Shown: positions 59,015-64,000 of the stretch, in pieces
How the letters are laid out: each line of letters starts with the position of its first letter
Position numbering within the stretch: the stretch's first letter is position 1
Assembly: GCF_022605165.1 (NCBI RefSeq)
Contig: NC_063068.1
Location: forward strand, 3,162,001 to 3,226,000
From: Purpureocillium takamizusanense
Lineage: Eukaryota; Ascomycota; Sordariomycetes; Hypocreales; Ophiocordycipitaceae
Reading direction: 5' to 3'
DNA length: 64,000 nt
Notes under the pieces: generated by a model
The model's database searches: none
What the model saw: only the letters and a program-made list of their open reading frames with translations
What the model was told of the DNA's origin: nothing
Translations under genes and position numbers: made by a program

Positions 59015-61060
59015 ACAGCACATGACGTTTGCAAAGAAAGGAGAGGTGTGGTGCGCGAACCCCCCGGCGTTAAGGGATGGGGTGCCGCCGTGAAACAGGG
59101 GACCGCTCCCGCTTGTCGGGGCATGTACGGTATCTACGTTGCACTACTCTACTCTCGCAGCGGTAGTGATGATGGTGGTGGTGTTTTGTGTAGGTTAGTT
59201 GTGGTGGTGGTGGTGGTGATGGTTCTGGTGTCGTTTGGTCCCGAGGGAAGGGAGAGCCGAGCAAAAGCGGCAGAGCACACACACACACACACACCACATC
59301 CCCATCCTTGACCCTGTGTGGCTCGTTTGGGTCGTCCGTGTACACATTGCTTTCGCCTGCCAGCCAGCGCGCACATTCCCAAAATCAACCGTGCGACGAT
59401 GATGATGATGACGATGATGACGGTGCCCTAACGCGCTGGCCCCCGGTTGCCAAGCGCCCGCGCCCGCGCTGCCCCGGCTGCAACAGCGGCGCCGGACAAT
59501 CTTGGCGCGCCCGGCGCCCGGCTTCCGGGGGGGGAGGGGAGGAAGGAGGGGGCCGGCCGGTAGGGATGGTCCAAGTGGTGGGTGTTGTTGGTGACGGTCA
59601 CGGTCGTGAGGATACTAAAGATGGTCGCAGAGCCGACCGTCTCAGTGCACGTGCGTGGCATGCGTACTTAGACGCACGAGGGGATAGAGACGGGATCCGG
59701 CCGGACCCTGCTGATCTGAACATGACATGAAGGTTAAAAGGGTACCTACCACTGTGTGTACGAAGTATGCCTGTCTCAAACATTGGGGGCTCCCTTGCGG
59801 CCGACGACTGACTGACCCTACGGAGTAGTTATACGGGGCTAGAAAGAACAGTCGCCCGGTTTGTGCCCATGGGCCCGCGTTTGAGACGGACGGCCTTGCC
59901 TCCATCAAAGGCTCCAAAGACAGGAGCAGACTTGTTGTTGACGCTGGCTTGAATCGGGCTGATTGGCAGCGACACGGACACACACATACACATATATGCC
60001 AATTCGCAAAGATGGTTTCAGCCCGAGCTCGGGTGTCAATGGCATCTGAGTGCCATGTTTGTTCGCCGCCGCCACAGCCGCCGCCGCCGTCTCTTCTGCC
60101 GGGCTCGGTGAACGGGTTCCGACAGACGCTTGGCATTGCTGGCAATCCATTTCCACCATGGATGATGGATGCATGGCCCTCACCACAAGCCAAGGAGCGC
60201 GTGGCGCAGGGGTCCTGGGGCTGCCAAGGCGCGTCAGCAGGCCAGGTCAGGGCCGGTCCCCCCGTCACGGCAAGCTGTGTGCATCATCCACTGACGTTAC
60301 TACGTACTTACACCACAGCCCAGAAATTAATTCAAGGCATCCATCCGTCCCCGTGTAAGTGGCGACGATGGACCGACCCCCTGCGCTGCGACAAAAGCGG
60401 CCCTCGTTGCGCGCGTCATCGTCGTCGCGTACCCGACCGCTACTACTATTGCGTCTCTGCTACTGCTATTATTACCATTATCATCATGAATCCAGACACG
60501 AAAAAAAATTTGTTGCCGCAAATATCTTGTTGCCAGCTGCACCAGCTACAGCACTGTCTTGCCAGTATAGAGTGCTTTGTACGTGTAGGTACCTATGTGT
60601 GTGTGCGCGTGCGTTTGATTCTGATGATATTTTTTTTTTCTTGGCCCTGCCCGCACACACAAACTTCGTTTCCCCGTTCCCGCGCCCACCCCGCGCGCGT
60701 GCGCGATTTCCCCCATTGCAAATTGGCGACTTGAGGAGATTTGTGGGCGACAAGACTGACAAGAAGGGGGGGGTGTTGACAAAAAAAAACCAAGCCCTGA
60801 CCCAAGGGGAGAGAGGCTCATCAACTTGGAGCGAGCGGCAAAAACGGCCGGCCGCCCAACCGAACGCTGACTTCCAGGCCCTACCTGGGGCGCCACTCCG
60901 CTACACTCCACTCCCATCCAGTCCCGCAGCAGGCCTGCAGCTCAGCAGCGCGCCCACTGATGAGGCATGCCCGGCCGGCCAGCCTCCACTGGACCTCTCG
61001 CTCGCCTGCAACCCACATTGGATGCATCCATTCCGTCCGGGGCCGGTTTGCCGCACCGAG

Positions 61061-61077
61061 CCCCCCCCCCCCCCCCC
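61061..61077. repeat. Homopolymeric C run (17)
   Basis: Seventeen consecutive C in gene-free DNA. Confidence 0.85.
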
Positions 61078-61332
61078 TTTCCCTTCACTCATCACCCGCT
61101 GCTATGGACAGACAGCAGGCCACCGTACATGAACGCCAAGGTCCCGAGCTAATAGCCCTGTACCTGGGCGTGACGTGCATACGGCTGCTGGGCCGTCCGT
61201 ACCGCAGCAACGGGCGGCCACCGTCGGTGTACTCGCCCTCCCTAGTAGCGTGGCGCGTACCGTCGGCGGCGCCTCCGCCCCAGCAGCCAGGGGCAATAAC
61301 TTAGGTCAGTACCGAGGTCAAGCCTTCAGTTG

Positions 61333-61360
61333 GTCAGTCAGTCAGTCAGTCAGTCAGTCA
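61333..61360. repeat. (CAGT)n tetranucleotide repeat
   Basis: Seven tandem GTCA/CAGT units in gene-free DNA. Confidence 0.85.
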
Positions 61361-62108
61361 ACCAACTCACGCCGTCTGAATCAGCAAGCATTACCTGTAG
61401 CGGGAGGGACTTGCGGCCGCGCCAGCAGCGCTAGCAGCACCAGCACCAGCGCCAGCATTCGCTGCAAATGGATCGCTGCGCCCTCGGGTGGCGTACCAGA
61501 CGTGGAAGGTTAGGTACCTCAGTAGGTACTTACCTTGCGCTGTCCGCATCTGGCAATCCACAGGAGCAGCATCGGTAGGTCGCTCGCTTTGTCCCTGTTA
61601 GTACACGGGAGCAATAAGAGTACCAAAGTACTACCTACCTTTGGTACTCGCACAACAGAAATCCGACATCAGCCCTCGGCTACCTTTACCGCTCCTTTCC
61701 ACCACCGCAGCGACAATGGCGCCAAGGACCAAAGAAAGAGGAGAAGATGCACAAGCGACCGCTCGATAATATGCCTGCGACCTAGGTAGGTAGGTAGGTT
61801 ACCAGCACCACAGTTCTGCTGTTCCACCCGAAACCCTGCCCTAGTACCTAGTAGTAGTCAGGTGGGAGGTACCTCCGTGCCTGCGGCCAGCCACAGGCGA
61901 GTCTGGCCGCACCGCACGTTATAGCGCGCAGTCATGCCGGATCTGCCAGCGAGCAGGAGGCGCCGAGGTAGGTACGGTAGGGTTCCAAAGTATCCACGCG
62001 CTGTCTTTGCCCGCTCTTGGCCCCCTCGGCACACTGGACGGACCCTGCTTCTTCCAAGACCTGACCCCCCTCCTCCACCGGCGCTGGGAGATGGCTGTGC
62101 TCTGTCAG

Positions 62109-62134
62109 CGCCTCGCCTCGCCTCGCCTCGCCTC
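62109..62134. repeat. (GCCTC)n pentanucleotide repeat
   Basis: Five GCCTC units. A (GTAG)n run follows at about 62165-62182. Confidence 0.85.
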
Positions 62135-62549
62135 TTTTCACCTCAACTCTGCCTGCCTGCATGAGGTAGGTAGGTAGGTAGGTGTCCCAACGTTCCAGCC
62201 CGGTCTGGTCCTCCGCTGCTTGTCGCTTGCCGAGGGCGGGAGAAGCAAAGGGAGAGACACGCGGGGAGGCAATGGAAGGTTCCTCCGCTTGTGGTTTCGC
62301 GCACGCAGACAAAGAGTGCTGTACTGCACCTCACTGTAGGAGGCTCTTTGCAGTAATGTGACCGCTTTTTGCTGCCACTTAGTTACAAACAAGCCACCGC
62401 CTGCCAGCGCAATACGTTTGGCTTCGTACTAAAGGCAGCACTGTACCTCTCTTTGTACTGCGTTAGTACTTGCCTTGGTACTTAGCATCCCTATAGTGCC
62501 CCGGGCTGTTTCCTACAGTACCAACCTTGGGCCCTCTTGCCCTGCGGCA

Positions 62550-64000
62550 TCTCACCGCACCGCACCCCCCTCCCCCCCTCCGCGCGCCGTCCGTACCTGC
62601 CTGCCTTGCTTCAGCGCTCGTGCCGGTTTGCCTTTGCCTTTGAACAAACTTCTTTTAGGCCCTTTTTTTTTTCTCCCGCTCATTTATTCCCTCGCCCACC
62701 CTTTCCTGTCCGCCTGCTTCTCTTCTCCCTCTCCGCCCACCCACCCACCCAGCGTCCACCACACCCTCCCCCGCCGTCTCTAATACCACGCACGCATCGG
62801 CTCTTCTTCCTCGCCTCCTCCTCACCTCACCTCACCTCCCTCTCTCTCCCTCATCCTCCTCTCTTTCTCCTACTCCGGCTTCTCCTCATCCTCCTTCTCC
62901 TTCTCCTGCAGTCTCCACCTGCCCGTCCTCCGCGCCGGCGACTATCCCCCCCCCTTCTTGTCTGCGTGGCTGCGGCAGGGCTGAGACTGCACGAGCACCA
63001 GCAACAAAAAAAGCCCTCGTCGACAAGGCCACCCCCCCCGGTCCACGACCCGCCCACCACGCCTTTGTCACTGCTACGACTACTACTGCTGCTACGACGT
63101 GCAAGGAGCCAAACATCCCTCCGCAGCGCCGCCGCCGTGCCCTCGCCTGCCCGTCCGTCCGCCCTCCCGCCTGCCTCCAAACAAGCAAAGCGCCGCGCTC
63201 ATCGCTGGCCCGCCCTCTCCAGCTCACTCACACCCGCCCGTCGACGTCGCGCCGCGTCCTCTCCCACGACGGCCAGCACCACAAGTACTGCAGCTACACT
63301 GCATTTCTTCCCCGGTCCAGGTCCAGGTCTCAGATCCCACGGATCCCAGATCATCGCCGCGTGCCTGCACCCCAACGCCCAAGTCGCCAACGACCCCATC
63401 TATCCCTGTCGCCTCGTTTCGCCGCTCGCAGCGTCTGGCGATCATTGCCGCATCTTTCCCGCCCGCACCCCTCCGGTGCCGTGCCCTCTCTCTCCACGAC
63501 ACGCAACCGCCGCTCTGCTGGCTCCCACGGCTACAGGTTCTTCGTCGTCACTCGACGCCCGTCACCGTCGCAGGCCTTTGCGCCGGGCGAATCCCTCTAA
63601 GCTACTTGTTCCCCCTTTGTCGTACGAAGCAGTCGCACGCGCGCACGCACTCAAGATCGCCAGTCGGCTTGAGCCCCGACGACTCGTCCAGCACCATCCA
63701 GCGACGCCACCGTCCTGACCCCCGTTGGTTTGTCATCTGCCGCACACGGACAGTCCCTGCTCATTGTCGACGTCAGCGACCGCACCCCAGGACTCGGTGC
63801 CTCTTTATTCGTCTGTCTGGCCTCGGCGTCGACCCATCCACCCCGCTGCGCGTTTTCATCTTCTCCCTCATCCATACATAATTTTGTCCGCCTCCCCCCC
63901 CTCGGCGGCTGGGTCTCCTTGGGCCCCCTTCCCGCGGCGACAAGTCTCAGCAAGAGAGGTAGTCGAGTCGATCTCGCGACGCCGATAGCCTTAGCTGCGA
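62550..64000 (+). promoter_or_regulatory. Pyrimidine-rich leader, probably of a gene beyond the right edge
   Basis: Long CT, CCT and CACC-rich tracts on the plus strand resemble the leaders seen here before the forkhead, LRR and PEX3 genes, but no start codon with conserved downstream coding occurs before the window ends. Long open frames such as 62537-63718 have only leader composition (Pro, Ser, Leu, Arg). Direction and identity are inference. Confidence 0.4.

Larger units (their letters stand above)
54774..64000. other. 9.2-kb gene-poor region to the right edge
   Basis: No reading frame shows a domain, a conserved start context with introns, or sustained coding composition. There are polypurine and polypyrimidine stretches, several microsatellites listed separately, and clusters of TAGTACTAA and TAGGTAC words (58.0-58.2, 61.5-61.9, 62.2 and 62.4 kb). 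From about 62550 the plus strand becomes strongly pyrimidine-rich. Confidence 0.55.

Noticed and set aside
59642..60268. 208-codon minus-strand frame
   Set aside because: It contains CA-repeat-derived Cys/Val runs and no recognisable domain; nothing indicates a promoter or introns.
62537..63718. 393-codon plus-strand open frame at the right edge
   Set aside because: It is entirely Pro/Ser/Leu/Arg from CT-rich DNA, with no conserved motif and overlapping frames of similar length. It is treated as leader DNA.

Overview
The window reads as nuclear DNA of a GC-rich filamentous ascomycete. Coding exons end mostly in C or G. Introns are short (49-146 bp apart from one of 346 bp) with GTANGT or GTGAGT donors and CTNAC-type branch sites. 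The products are housekeeping genes in their Pezizomycotina forms. Sordariomycetes, probably Hypocreales, is my best guess, because a SNX41 starting MWNDEDNNPYGTSFD, an ATG101 and an N-terminal PAN1 repeat of the QPTGF type fit there. I cannot name the species. I see no rRNA, tRNA, CRISPR, plasmid or recognisable transposon.

I support thirteen protein genes. From left to right: a Ser/Thr-rich membrane protein (2105-3886, +); mRNA guanylyltransferase CEG1 (5119-6379, -); sorting nexin SNX41 (7335-9433, -); a short single-pass membrane protein (11212-12087, -); Paf1-complex subunit CTR9 (13098-16840, +); NADH-cytochrome b5 reductase CBR1 (17463-18720, -); a PH-like/leucine-rich-repeat protein (26208-29999, +); endocytic scaffold PAN1 (31229-35790, +); a forkhead transcription factor (41651-43933, +); ATG101 (44907-46043, -); PEX3 (48285-50055, +); TRAPP subunit BET5 (50687-51466, -); and a CaMKK/SNF1-activating-kinase-like protein kinase (52585-54773, +). 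I worked out exon joins by hand; in every multi-exon gene the exon lengths sum to a whole number of codons.

More than half of the window has no supportable gene. The largest empty stretches are 18.7-26.2 kb, 35.8-41.6 kb and 54.8-64.0 kb. They hold microsatellites (a roughly 130-bp CT tract, CTG, TGG, CGT and CA runs, homopolymeric G and C), pyrimidine-rich leaders in front of genes, and many small palindromic motifs built from TACGAAGTA, TTAGTAC and TAGGTACC. The right edge is strongly pyrimidine-rich and looks like the 5' leader of a gene starting beyond the window.

The genes do not form one pathway cluster. Several act in membrane traffic and organelle turnover (SNX41, ATG101, PEX3, BET5, PAN1), and two in RNA polymerase II transcripts (CEG1, CTR9). 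I found no convincing undescribed system. The most unusual signals are low-complexity insertions inside otherwise conserved small proteins (BET5, ATG101), an uncharacterised two-PH/LRR protein, a forkhead factor rich in CDK sites with a KEN motif, and the dispersed intergenic palindromes.
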